Shown here one piece after another: positions 54,512-64,000 of a stretch of DNA of 64,000 bases. Source of the stretch: Clitopilus passeckerianus (Eukaryota; Basidiomycota; Agaricomycetes; Agaricales; Entolomataceae). Numbering within the stretch: position 1 is the stretch's first letter; each line of letters opens with the position of its first letter. Where the stretch lies: the NCBI GenBank assembly GCA_944990035.1, contig CALYLX010000106.1, positions 372,001 to 436,000 on the forward strand, read 5' to 3'. Made by a program: the position numbers and the translations under genes. Below the pieces are notes generated by a model. It was not told the origin of the DNA. It did no database searches and saw nothing but the letters and a program-made list of their open reading frames with translations.

Positions 54512-57500
54512 ATGTCGTCGAATCCAAAAGACCGCCACTATTGGACTCAGCTACGACGAGCATTGACTGAAGGGAACTGGTCGGCGTCGAACCCAGCATG
54601 TTCACCAAATGGAACCGTCTTGCCATGGTCTGAGCTTTTCCGCAAGTTCAACAAGCACTGTAAAGGTTTCCAAGACGTTGCGGAGGTCGCGTCACAAACT
54701 CAAGCTCTTGGATTGCTGCTTGTTGCCAACACTCAGGAAGCAGAACAAGAGAACGTGAAGGAAGGAGATGTTTACCCCTTGGATCTTGAACGAGAGTGCT
54801 TGTTGCTCGAGGAGCGGAGGGAAGAATGCAAGGGCGGTTATGATACCCTGCTCAAGATCAAGGCGGCCAACTTCGATGTATGTCCTCATTTCCTCCTGCA
54901 TCGAAACCTTCGGACTAACAGATCCAAAGTCTTTGCACTTTGCACTAGCTTTCTATGCCTACGCGCTAGGAGATCCAGCCAAGTGCCTTTCGCATCTTGA
55001 TGATGTACCAGACATCTCCAAGATCCAACAGCACATACCTGCGGAAGCTGATAAGGGCACAAATGGCACTTCTTCGAGCCACCATACCTCTTTCTTTGGC
55101 ACGGGAACTAGCTCATCACTGGCCAGCGGGAGCTTTGGGTATGCGGATACATCTGCACCCGAGATTCGAGACGGGAGAGGCTGGGCTGCGACGGAAACAA
55201 TACGTAGCTACTGCTTGCAAGGTATGCCATTCCAAACACCTCAGCGTCCGATGAACTAACGAGTACGGTATAGGCATGTCCCATGAAAAACTTTCCCCGT
55301 CTTCCCCCTCCACCGCCCTGTCATCATATGCAAAAGCCTTCCCCCTTCTCATCACACTCACAAGCGCACTGTCAATAACCTCTCCACCCACAACACCAAC
55401 CGGAAAGCTCAGCCTCACCTACTTCACCCAATACCGTGAACTCTGGCGGTGGGTTGCCAGGCTAACATGGCGCGCCATCTGCCTCTCATCCAGGATGATG
55501 GACCTCCGCACAGACAACAGTTCCGGACATGCAAAAGGCGATCTTCCAAGCCTGTGGGCTTGGTTCGGGGTCTATAACAAGCTGAGCGCATACTGGCCTC
55601 CCACATTCCGTCCGAACCATCGGTCGACGATATCCGCTCTGCAGTTGAGGGCATACATCCTCCGCTACGGTCCTTCTTCGAACTCAAGTCATCTGGATTC
55701 GTCTCTCCATGCTAAACCAGCGACGGAGAGTAGGGAATGGCTGCATACCGCCCGGTCGGTGGTGAATGACTATCGGGCCATCTTGAATGCGAGCACGAGT
55801 TTCCCGAGGGCTGGGGAACGGAATACCAAGGTGGAGGACTTTGTGGACCTTTGTGTGGGCGTGTGGGAGGCGGCTGGGTCGTCTGGGTCGAATGCTGGCT
55901 GGGTCATTGATGTTAGTAGCCCATCCTCCTTCCAGTTTTATTAGGGGAGAAACTGATTTGGTGACCGTTTGGTTAGGTTCTGTGGTGGGCCACGCGGTTA
56001 ACCTTCAACTGTCCTCGAATATTTCGGCATATGGCGAGGGTGTTTGATGCTGCTGGTGATCATCGTTTGGCGAGTCGGACGCTGAGGCTTTACGGTCAAG
56101 TTGTCAGTAAAGCTTATGAGGCGAAACGTGCGAGTCAGACGGGCGGCGCTTCGGAAAATGAATCCACGCAAGATGCATTCCAGGAGAAGGAACTGGACGA
56201 GAAGAAGGGCGGAGAGGAGGCTGTGGAAGAAGGGAAGGGTGCGGAGGATGGGAAAGAGGAGGGAGTTGAGGATGAGCTGATTGAGGAAATGGATGCTGAT
56301 ACGGATGAGTACTGGGTTGAGACGCTGGCGTATGGTGCTAGGATGCTGTGCAGGTATGCTGCCGCGTTGCCTGGCACGGAGGGGATTGAGGATGTGAGGG
56401 ATGCGGGATCGTACCTGGACAAAGCGAAAATGAGAGTGCCCAGGGAGGGCGCTAAAACCTCTTTAGAGGCAAAACCTCGATGGGAGAAGTTGAGGGCTGG
56501 GATCAGCATTGCGGAAGGTGTTCATGATTGCGTTTTGGCCTTGAAAGGTAACAAAATCAACTAATCTGTTCAAGCTGCCTAAACTGAGCGTGTACATAAT
56601 ACAGAACAAGATCCCCGGACTCGACCCCGCCTCCTGGCTTCCTCTCACTCCCATTTCCTGGAGGCGCTACGAATTCAAACCCATCCCTCTCCTGTGACGT
56701 ACTACAATCTCGCCCTGTCCTTTGCTCGCCCAACACCATTCGGGAATCTGGACCTGGCAATCGAGCACGCAGGAAAGGCAGTCGAGACAGATTCAAATCA
56801 GATACGATATTGGCATCTGCTTGGCCTGCTGTTGAGTGCACAAGGAAAGTGGGACGCAGCGAAAGAGATCCTCGAGAGGGGAATGGCAATTACCGATGCC
56901 GTGAACGAGGACCTACCAACCCAAAACAAGGAAGACGATGATGATGCATATGGAACAGCACCACAGACACCTACCACTACCACCTCTCCGAATGGGAACT
57001 CCGTCGCGGTGCATGACTTTGGGGCCAACAGCACGGACGCCTCGACTTTGAGGCCTGGAAGCGGCTATAATGACAAAACGCCCACGCAAAGTTCGGTTCT
57101 ACCCTCACATTTGCTCGTCATATCACCTCAGGCTAAGGAGATCCCGGTTCCGAGTGGTCTTTTGCAGCCACTGCCTGACCGCCCGGTCTTGTCGAAGGTT
57201 GAGGTGTTTGAGAGGGCATTGCAGATCAGGATGAGCCTGGGAGCTCTAACGGAGGTTATGGAAGGCGCTGAAGGTGCGGAGATGAGGTGGCTAGAGGTCT
57301 TCAGCTGGGTTGCTGCTTGGTCTGGGAACACGGATGGTTGGTCTTTTATATGATCCCGTCGTTCGAAAAATTATTGACGCATATACCTAGGCACAAGCAC
57401 CAGGAGGCCTTCGATCGATGAGAGCTCAAGGCAAGGACACGGGACCGAGAAGACGGAGTCCGTGTTTGCTCCCTCATCAAACGAACAGACTGCTGTCTCG

Positions 57501-58778
57501 GAACAGGACATATCCATCGTGTCTGTTGAAAACGCCGAGATCCCTGCAGGAGAGCATCCGCATCTCAATCGGCCGAGTCTTATTGTATCGCCTGCCACGC
57601 CTACGCAGCAGTCATTTCAGGGTATTGGCCCGCCTGGTTCCACCACTTCATCTTCTCCTGAGCGGGAGAAGGACAAAGAAAGGAAGAAGAATGGGCGACG
57701 GTCGTCTTCGGCTTCAAGAGATGGAGAGAAGGGGAAGGATAAGTCTAAGGGGAAGAAGATGCAGAGGATATTGAAGAACCGGGTGCATCAAGGGCAAGTG
57801 AAGATTCATACCATGACACGCAAGGTTGTAAGGAATGGGAAGAATGGGTATGGTGGATTGAGGAGAACTTTGAGTGTTCCAGGTGATTATGAATTCTCTT
57901 CCTCCTTATGTTCTGTGACTAACCCGTTCACATTCGTCAGATTTCCACGACATACTCAAACAGACCTCGTATCAAGCCTCATCAATCCATTCAAGACGCC
58001 GTCTGTCTTCATCACAATATTCCCCTCAAGATTCCGAATCGTACTATGGAGGCTCTACACCAGACCAAGCGACATCTCCCCCGCCTCCCCCAATGACACC
58101 ACTCCCAGAACACGGAACTCATACCCGAGTGCACAAGCCCAGCACGAAGATGACGGCACTCCTTGCGGAGCTCTGGCTCATGTCTGCTGCCACCTTCAGA
58201 AGACTGGGCAAGATCGAGCAGGCACGAGGAGCGATTCAGGAGGCTGAAGTGAGAGGTGAAGGAAGGCCTGGTGTATGGGTGCAGGTAAACGCAATTCATT
58301 TACTTCGTCTGTCACGAGATTCTGACAATTTTCATCTCAGTTGGGCCTTTACTACATGGCTCTTGAGAAGCAGCACAACGCCATAACCGCTTTCCAGAAG
58401 GCACTATTCATCGATCCAGATGATATCTCTGCTACAATTCACCTGGCCAGATTGCATCTTGAATCCACTGAGCAAGATCCCAATTCACCTTCATTGCGGA
58501 CATATGCTGTCCCAGCATCTTCCGCACCGACTGCAACAACTGCAGGGGAGGAAAAGCCGCATCCTATACCCGTTCAAGTGGATTTAGCTGCTGGCATGCT
58601 ATCACAGCTCGTACGTGGAGCCGGATGGGATGTTCCGGAGGCATGGTACTTTTTGGCAAAAGCTTACGCGAAGCAGGGGAGAAAGGAGCAGGAGAGGGAG
58701 TGTTTGAAGGCTGCATTGGAAGTTTCAACTGGCCGAAGTGTTCGGGATCTTGGTCATGCAATTGGGTGGTGTATGTGA
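54512..58778 (+). CDS. YPP1: TTC7/Ypp1-like TPR protein of the PI4-kinase complex, 1290 aa
   Basis: Eight exons (54512-54877, 54930-55221, 55274-55911, 55977-56547, 56605-57336, 57391-57882, 57941-58284, 58341-58778) give 1290 residues. Ypp1/TTC7 bridges Efr3 and the Stt4 PI4-kinase at the plasma membrane. Marks are DRHYWTQLRRALTEGNW at the start, TPR-like helices (HFALAFYAYALGDPAKCLSH, PVTYYNLALSFARPTPFGNL, RYWHLLGLLLSAQGKWDAAK) and the C-terminal pair AELWLMSAATFRRLGKIEQA and GLYYMALEKQHNAITAFQKA. It ends in RSVRDLGHAIGWC, typical of the family. Low-complexity inserts (acidic at about 56170-56300; Ser/Lys-rich at about 57640-57790) explain its large size. An upstream in-frame ATG at 54458 is possible. 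Confidence 0.85.
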
Positions 58779-59160
58779 AAAGGTGTGAAGGGCGCCAATT
58801 CTTGGATATTAATTAGATAGTGGATACCCTCGTGCACAAACTGACTGGAATGAGACACTTTCCTCTCACCTTACTGCAATATGTTTGATTGTGGCGTTGA
58901 CGGTGCATTGACCAGGCATTGGCCCATTTGCCAATGTCTCACAAAATTGAGTTAGGACGCGCAGGTATCATATTCCATACAATGGGTTGAAGACGAGCTG
59001 TCCCCTCCCATACCCTAAAAGTACAATTGATCTTCTTATCGTACACTGAAACTAAACTCTCCTTCTCCAACCCAACCTCCCAACATCTCCTTTTCCGATC
59101 TCGTAATGGTATACTCCAATGACACCACCACCACCCTCCTCACCTGACCTGCGGCACCTC
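58779..59160. other. Intergenic between convergent genes
   Basis: About 380 bases, no gene seen. Confidence 0.6.
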
Positions 59161-59577
59161 TCAATAGTCGAAGAAACGGGAACGGGACCTGCTTCGGGAG
59201 TGGCTGCTATGACTGTGCCTTCTATGTCTTCGGCTGCTTCCACCTGAGCTTGAGCTAGTCATGACAACGGTGGGGGCTGCACCGTGTCCGTAGTATGGCA
59301 TGCCTGGGGTATGGAAACCACCGTAGCCGCCGTAGCCGTATGGCATCGCAGTGTGGGGGACGGGAGGGTAACCCATTGGTTGTGAGACGACGACGGAACT
59401 TCTGTGGCCGCGCGAGCCGTTGATGACCATGGGTTGCTGATAACCTCCGCCGTAGTATGAGCCTCCATAGGCCGGCATGCCATAGGCCGAGCCTGCGTAG
59501 CTCGAAGGGTAGACGCCTGCGCTGGCGGGAACGATAACGCTGCCAGCGGTTGATGGGTAGTAGGTGCGGCTGAACAT
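59161..59577 (-). CDS. Gly/Tyr/Ser-rich small protein with Arg-Ser tail, 138 aa
   Basis: Intronless frame from ATG 59577. It is low complexity: SSYAGSAYGMPAYGGSYYGG, VSQPMGYPPVPHTAMPY, GYGGYGGFHTPGMPYYGHG, then SSSSGGSSRRHRRHSHSSHS and RSRSRSRFFDY at the end. There is no signal peptide, although VIVPAS is hydrophobic. Gly/Tyr-rich proteins with an RS tail are often RNA-linked or prone to condensation, but nothing here fixes a role. Composition bias in one frame, with stops in the others, supports it being real. Confidence 0.6.
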   Translation of the reverse strand: MFSRTYYPSTAGSVIVPASAGVYPSSYAGSAYGMPAYGGSYYGGGYQQPMVINGSRGHRSSVVVSQPMGYPPVPHTAMPYGYGGYGGFHTPGMPYYGHGAAPTVVMTSSSSGGSSRRHRRHSHSSHSRSRSRSRFFDY

Positions 59578-60367
59578 AATGATGGCTCGAGACTTGAGTC
59601 TGGTGTTAAGTTTGTGGTGGTGACGTGTTTATAACGCGAATTGAATATGAAAGCGGCGTTTAATGGTCTATCAGAACGCGTGAGTCTGGAAATGGTCTTG
59701 CTATATAGCAACTTTTCGGGCGTCTAGAAGTGTGATTCTATGACGTGTGAGGACGAAAGGAGGTTGGGTTGTCGTGAGAAGTCGTGAAGTCGTAAAGGTT
59801 CGTCAAGAATTAGAGATAAATTGCTTGGTTTAGAACACGGGAGTTTTGGTTAACAGGCCAGCCTATTGTAAAGAAAAGGAGAAGGAAGAAGCACGTCTTT
59901 TATACACGAGCGGAGGTAGGCGGCGGCTGTGCTGTCGTCTGACAACCGAGGCTAAGGGGGGTGATGTATCACCTGGGTTTCCATAACCTCGCGCAGCCCC
60001 CGTTTCCAGTCAAGCTTCAGCGCAAGCGACCTGAGATTGCTTGTGGGCGAATACATGATCGCGCCAGATTCGTTGCAGTTATGGGCGGTATTAATCAAAG
60101 GGGACCCAGAAAGATCTGTGACCCGAGGACACGAGGATGGTTTGTCAGGCCAGTTCAAGTCCGACCACCACGACTTTCTGCTAGGTATCTGTTCCGAGTC
60201 ATCTGTTTGCCCGAATATAGAGAACATAGCGTCCGGAAAGCGTCCATGGAAGTCGGAGTGGGTGCTGAGCGCATCTTAGCGCCACAAACGATCTTCCGAG
60301 CGTGACATCACGGCGTGACGCGGCGATTAGATTGCGACTCAATCGTTGTTTTTCTTGGACCACCATC
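59578..60367. other. Divergent promoter region before DPH2
   Basis: About 790 bases; short frames without features. Confidence 0.55.
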
Positions 60368-62411
60368 ATGGCCGCAGAAAACACAGCGTTCTCGACCGCT
60401 GGCGAAGATGCTATCACAAGAACGATCGAGGTTGAGTTAGATGAGACCGCAAAGGACCTAAGCCAGGAGCAGTTCGATGACTTCTACGATATCGACCGAA
60501 CTGCAGAAGAAATCTTGTCTGGTGACTACAAGAAAGTGCGCTGGTACTATTTCTCGCAAAAGCTGACATATTCACCGAAAGACCACAGATTGCTCTGCAG
60601 TTCCCGGACTCTCTTCTTCATGATTCCGTGCCCATATACAGGCGGTTGAAATCTCGGATAGGCTGTGACCGCGAGCTTTATGTGCTTGCGGACACGTCTT
60701 ACGGCAGGCAAGGCAGGATCTGTCACCTGCTCTTCCGAACTCTATATTGATGACGGGTATCACCAGTTGCTGCGTAGATGAGGTAGCAGCCCAACATGCA
60801 GATGCAGACGCTCTCGTCCACTATGGGTATGCTTGTATGACGTTGTATGTCTTCACCAGATGTCTAGTTGAACTATGGCTAATTGCTGGGCTCTGTAGGT
60901 CGTCACGCCTACCAGTGATTTATGTCTTTGGGAAGAAGTCCATCGATGTTGAAGCATGCGTCACAAGCCTATACAATCTTGTGAATCAACACATATCGGA
61001 GGCTACTTCAAAGCCTCATGAAACGACACTACGGCACGACGTAGTTTACACGCACCAAATAGGTCTGTGTCACCATATGAATCAGATATTACTTTACTAA
61101 TATATGGCGTAGATGACGTCCTTCTGCAGCTCAGGAATAAATTCGACCCTCTAGGCGTCAAAGTGCGCTATCAGCCATTACAATTGACTTCTAGGCCACC
61201 ATCAGAGAAGCCCGAGTACTTGCCTTCTACTGCAGCCAATTCGACGGAATCCGTATCAGACATTATATACATTGGCGACGAATCTCTCGGAATCACAAAT
61301 ATTATTATGACGCACGGAACTTCTCAAGTAGGTGAATAGTCGTCGTTCCGTTTAGATGTTAACCAACGCTTCGAGTTACCAGGTGTACTCATATGATCCA
61401 AAGTCGAATACCTCGCGTCTCGAATCGTCAAGAACCAATAAAATGCTTATGAAGCGATACGCCGCTGTGCAAAAGGCCCGAAATTCCGATGTATTTGGAA
61501 TCCTGGTCGGGACACTGGGTGTAGGTTTGTGTTCAAGCGTTCATTGATTCTCGCATCTTGGCTAACAACCTGCTCTTAGCCGCGTATCTACCGTTAATAC
61601 GGCATCTGCGGAGTCTCTTGAGCCGGAATCGGAAGAAGAGCTACACCATCAGTGTGGGGAAGCTCAATCCGGCAAAGCTGGCTAATTTCTTGGAGATTGA
61701 ATGTTTCATTCTCGTTGCGTGTCCGGAGAACTCGTTGATTGACTCAAAGGTGGGGGTAATACTCTACCCTTCGTCGTGTGACAAAGTTAACTAAACGTGA
61801 TTAGGAATTCCTTCGGCCAATCGTGACGCCTTTCGAGTTGGAAATAGCTCTTCAGGCCGGGATGAGCTGGACCGGAAGATATGTACTCAACTTTGAGCAG
61901 TTGCTACGAGAACATGCGATAAGTATGGGGTCATGTCACTGTTAAGTTTGGTACCGGTCTGATTTTCAACTCAGATGATGAGTCTACTCTGTCTATTAAC
62001 GGCCATCAGGGCGACGAATCAGACGATCCAGATAGGCCAGAGTTCTCACTTGTTACTGGAAAGTATCGACATGCGAAGCGGTATGGAGGTAGGTGGCGCT
62101 GGAGTACCTACTTTAGACTTGGCTGACGATATCCCAGAGGGTGAAAGGACGCAAACCGAGACAACCTCTTCCTCGGTTGTAGTGAGGAACAAGGAGCAGT
62201 CAGTCGCCATTCTCGAAAACAGCGCCGCTGGTAAGCCATTCTCTCCTTTCCTATCCCTCCATCTTATGAAATCCCGCGCCTTCAAGGTCAATTTTTGCGA
62301 GCTCGGACCTATCAGGGGTTAGAACCTCGGCTGGGAGAGGATGAACCCGGAGAGCTGGAGCAAGGGAGAAGCGGGATAGCCAAAGGATATGGCGAAGATA
62401 ATCATCTGTAA
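60368..62411 (+). CDS. DPH2: Diphthamide biosynthesis protein 2, 501 aa
   Basis: Eleven exons (60368-60535, 60589-60707, 60767-60844, 60899-61062, 61113-61327, 61383-61524, 61580-61749, 61805-61922, 61975-62088, 62138-62230, 62287-62411) give 501 residues. Dph2 pairs with Dph1 in the iron-sulphur enzyme that starts diphthamide formation on elongation factor 2. Marks are FDDFYDIDRTAEEIL, IALQFPDSLLHDSV, YVLADTSYGSCCVDEVAAQH, HYGYACMTL, DVFGILVGTLGVAAYLPLI, KKSYTISVGKLNPAKLANF and ILVACPENSLIDSKEFLRPI. The end SRTYQGLEPR-like region leads to GIAKGYGED. Cysteines of the cluster site are seen in YGYACM and VACPEN. The second intron has a GC donor (GGCAG/GCAAGG). The 49-nt intron 62089-62137 was chosen because reading through shifts frame. 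Confidence 0.93.
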
Positions 62412-62738
62412 CGACCCTCGAAAACTTAATCTACTTTTGCCTTCAATACCGACCAAATTTTCGAAGGCTTGCTTCCTTGTCACTGTGCTGTTGGAATCGA
62501 CTAATCGGGTGTCGCTGCTGCAGGAGACCGATCAGCCCAGACTCAGGCGCACTTCATCATTCATCATCGATATTTCAATACCCACTATGGTCCCATCCAG
62601 TGGAAGCACCTAGTCGGCGCAGCACAAGATCATTCAATTACCACTCCATGCTTAGTTAACAGTTATTATTATATGAAGTGGCCAGATTTATGAATGGAAA
62701 GACCAAAGCGAAGTCCCCACCAGCTCTAAACCTCCCTA
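62412..62738. other. Intergenic between DPH2 and the second P450
   Basis: About 330 bases, no gene seen. Confidence 0.6.
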
Positions 62739-64000
62739 ATGGCCAAGTCAATCGATGATCTGAAGAGGACCTCTGTTTTGACGTTAACTGGAGTGGTAAC
62801 TGTATGGGCGGTACTTAAAGCCTACAAAATGGGGAGGAGAGAGAGGTTCTTGCATCCAGGACCTCCTACCCAGCCTATCGTTGGTAACTTACTGGACTTC
62901 CCAACAACGTTACCCCACCACAAGTGAGTATGCCCTTCGGTTCCTCGATTCACGCTTGGCTAACAGAGATCATCAGGTTCACGGAGTGGGCTCGACAGTA
63001 TGGTGGGATATACAGCCTGAAGTTGATGAATAACACAGTTATTGTGCTCAATTCTCTTGAGTCGATTCAATACGTCCTCGACAAGCATTCTGCTGTCTCA
63101 TCGAGTCGCCCACCGTACTACATTGGTGAGCTTATCGAAGACAAGGACAATGACATAGTATTGTAAGTGTCGGCTTTCAGGATAGATAACGACACGAACT
63201 TACGGAAAATGTCAACAGGGCGAAATATGGTACGATTTCAAACTACCCTGAATGCCAGGTTTGCCGCTCACGCTGACTAGGCGACCGGTGGAGGGCATTG
63301 AGGCGAGCAGCTCGGCAAATTCTATCTCCCCAAGCGTGTAGGATCCACCTCGCGGTCCAGGAGGCTGAAAGCGTACAATTGTTATTTGACATTCTGCAAG
63401 AACCGGAGGCGAGTTCTCTGCACCAACCACCAATCCAGCACATTGTGACTCCTTCCCTACGATAGAATATCCAGGGCACCCTCCGCCGATTCTCTACCTC
63501 CGTTATCATGTCAGTCATGTTCGGAACAAGAGCGCCCTTCACCTCCTCTCCCCGCTACATTGCGTTCTGGAAGATGCTCGAGTTTCTGGTCAAGATGAGT
63601 GCTGCCACCAGCACCCTCCCGTCGATTTGTTTCCTATCCTCAAATTGGTCCCCGAACGGTTTGCAAAATGGAAAAGGGACTGCAAGGAGTGTAGGAGGAT
63701 GCAGAGGACGGTGCCTGAGGCTATGTTGACTCCTGTTAAGCAGAGATTGGCCAGAGGGGAAGGGAACGGATATTACATGGAGACGGTGTACGAGAGACGA
63801 GAGGATTGGGATTTGGATGATGAAGCAATACTGTATGTCCGATCTCCCTTCTTCTGTTATTCTACCCCTCAATGCGTGAACCAGATATTTTGGAGCTGTC
63901 ATGATGGCGGCAGGAGCGGAGACGACATCGACGTTCCTCACGAATTTCGTGCTTTTCCTCGCTGCGAATCCTCGTGTACAAGCAAAGCTACATGATGAGA
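62739..64000 (+). CDS. Cytochrome P450, 5' part (runs off the window)
   Basis: Start ATG 62739. The N-terminal anchor LTLTGVVTVWAVLKAYKMG is followed by the hinge HPGPPTQPIVGNLLDFP, then FTEWARQYGGIYSLKLMNNT and VIVLNSLESIQYVLDKHS. Next, in spliced exons, come AKYGDRWRALRRAARQILSP (C-helix), IQGTLRRFSTSVIMSVMFGT, PPVDLFPILKLVPERFAKWK and the I-helix GAVMMAAGAETTSTFLTNF before the window ends. Substrate unknown; P450s of this form oxidise small metabolites at the ER. One intron (63409-63465) has a GC donor (GAG/GCGAGT). Between LEFLVKMSA and HPPVDLFP (about 63570-63615) the frame changes by one with no intron long enough to explain it, so the gene may be damaged or the read in error. The heme loop is outside the window. 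Confidence 0.8.

Overview
The window is nuclear DNA of a mushroom-forming basidiomycete (Agaricomycetes). It is dense with genes cut by many 45-65 nt introns. It holds a seven-helix STE3-type pheromone receptor, sesquiterpene synthase and P450 genes, beta-trefoil (ricin-B-like) lectins, short secreted proteins, and single-copy eukaryotic housekeeping genes. I rebuilt the exons by hand from GT-AG or GC-AG borders, reading-frame phase and protein-family sense. Most genes below are larger than any single open frame.

Layout. 1-2.7 kb: 3' part of MON2 (Golgi/endosome traffic). 3.7-9.8 kb: an accessory island of four paralogous beta-trefoil lectin genes (three +, one -) around a small secreted Nis1-like protein. 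10.4-16.6 kb: STE3 receptor, an oversized D-xylulokinase and the U5 snRNP protein DIM1. 16.8-28.8 kb: a mobile-element-rich, decaying stretch. It holds a P450 broken by two related TIR elements, two solo LTRs with their own target duplications, a 1.6 kb long-TIR element, a decayed gene, one small secreted protein and a damaged sesquiterpene synthase. The P450 and terpene synthase may be relics of a terpenoid cluster.

29.8-35.3 kb: a cyclin-fold protein, spliceosomal cyclophilin (PPIH type) and an unknown protein. 35.5-38.4 kb: a tandem duplication carrying two cysteine-rich secreted proteins, one with a single domain and one with the domain doubled. 39.5-49 kb: a single-pass membrane protein with a disordered tail, a short-chain dehydrogenase, an unknown protein and a GRDP/DUF1399-type protein. 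50.9-62.4 kb: a secreted SH3-like protein, an unknown protein, a Dpb4/POLE3 histone-fold subunit, the TTC7/Ypp1 homologue of the PI4-kinase complex, a Gly/Tyr-rich protein and DPH2 (diphthamide synthesis). 62.7 kb to the end: the 5' part of a second P450.

The housekeeping genes do not form a pathway together, although DIM1 and PPIH are both tri-snRNP parts. The linked accessory themes are secreted or defence-like proteins (lectins, Nis1-like, cysteine-rich, SH3-like) and decayed secondary metabolism. Five introns in five genes carry GC donors. All assignments come from reading the sequence; no search was run.
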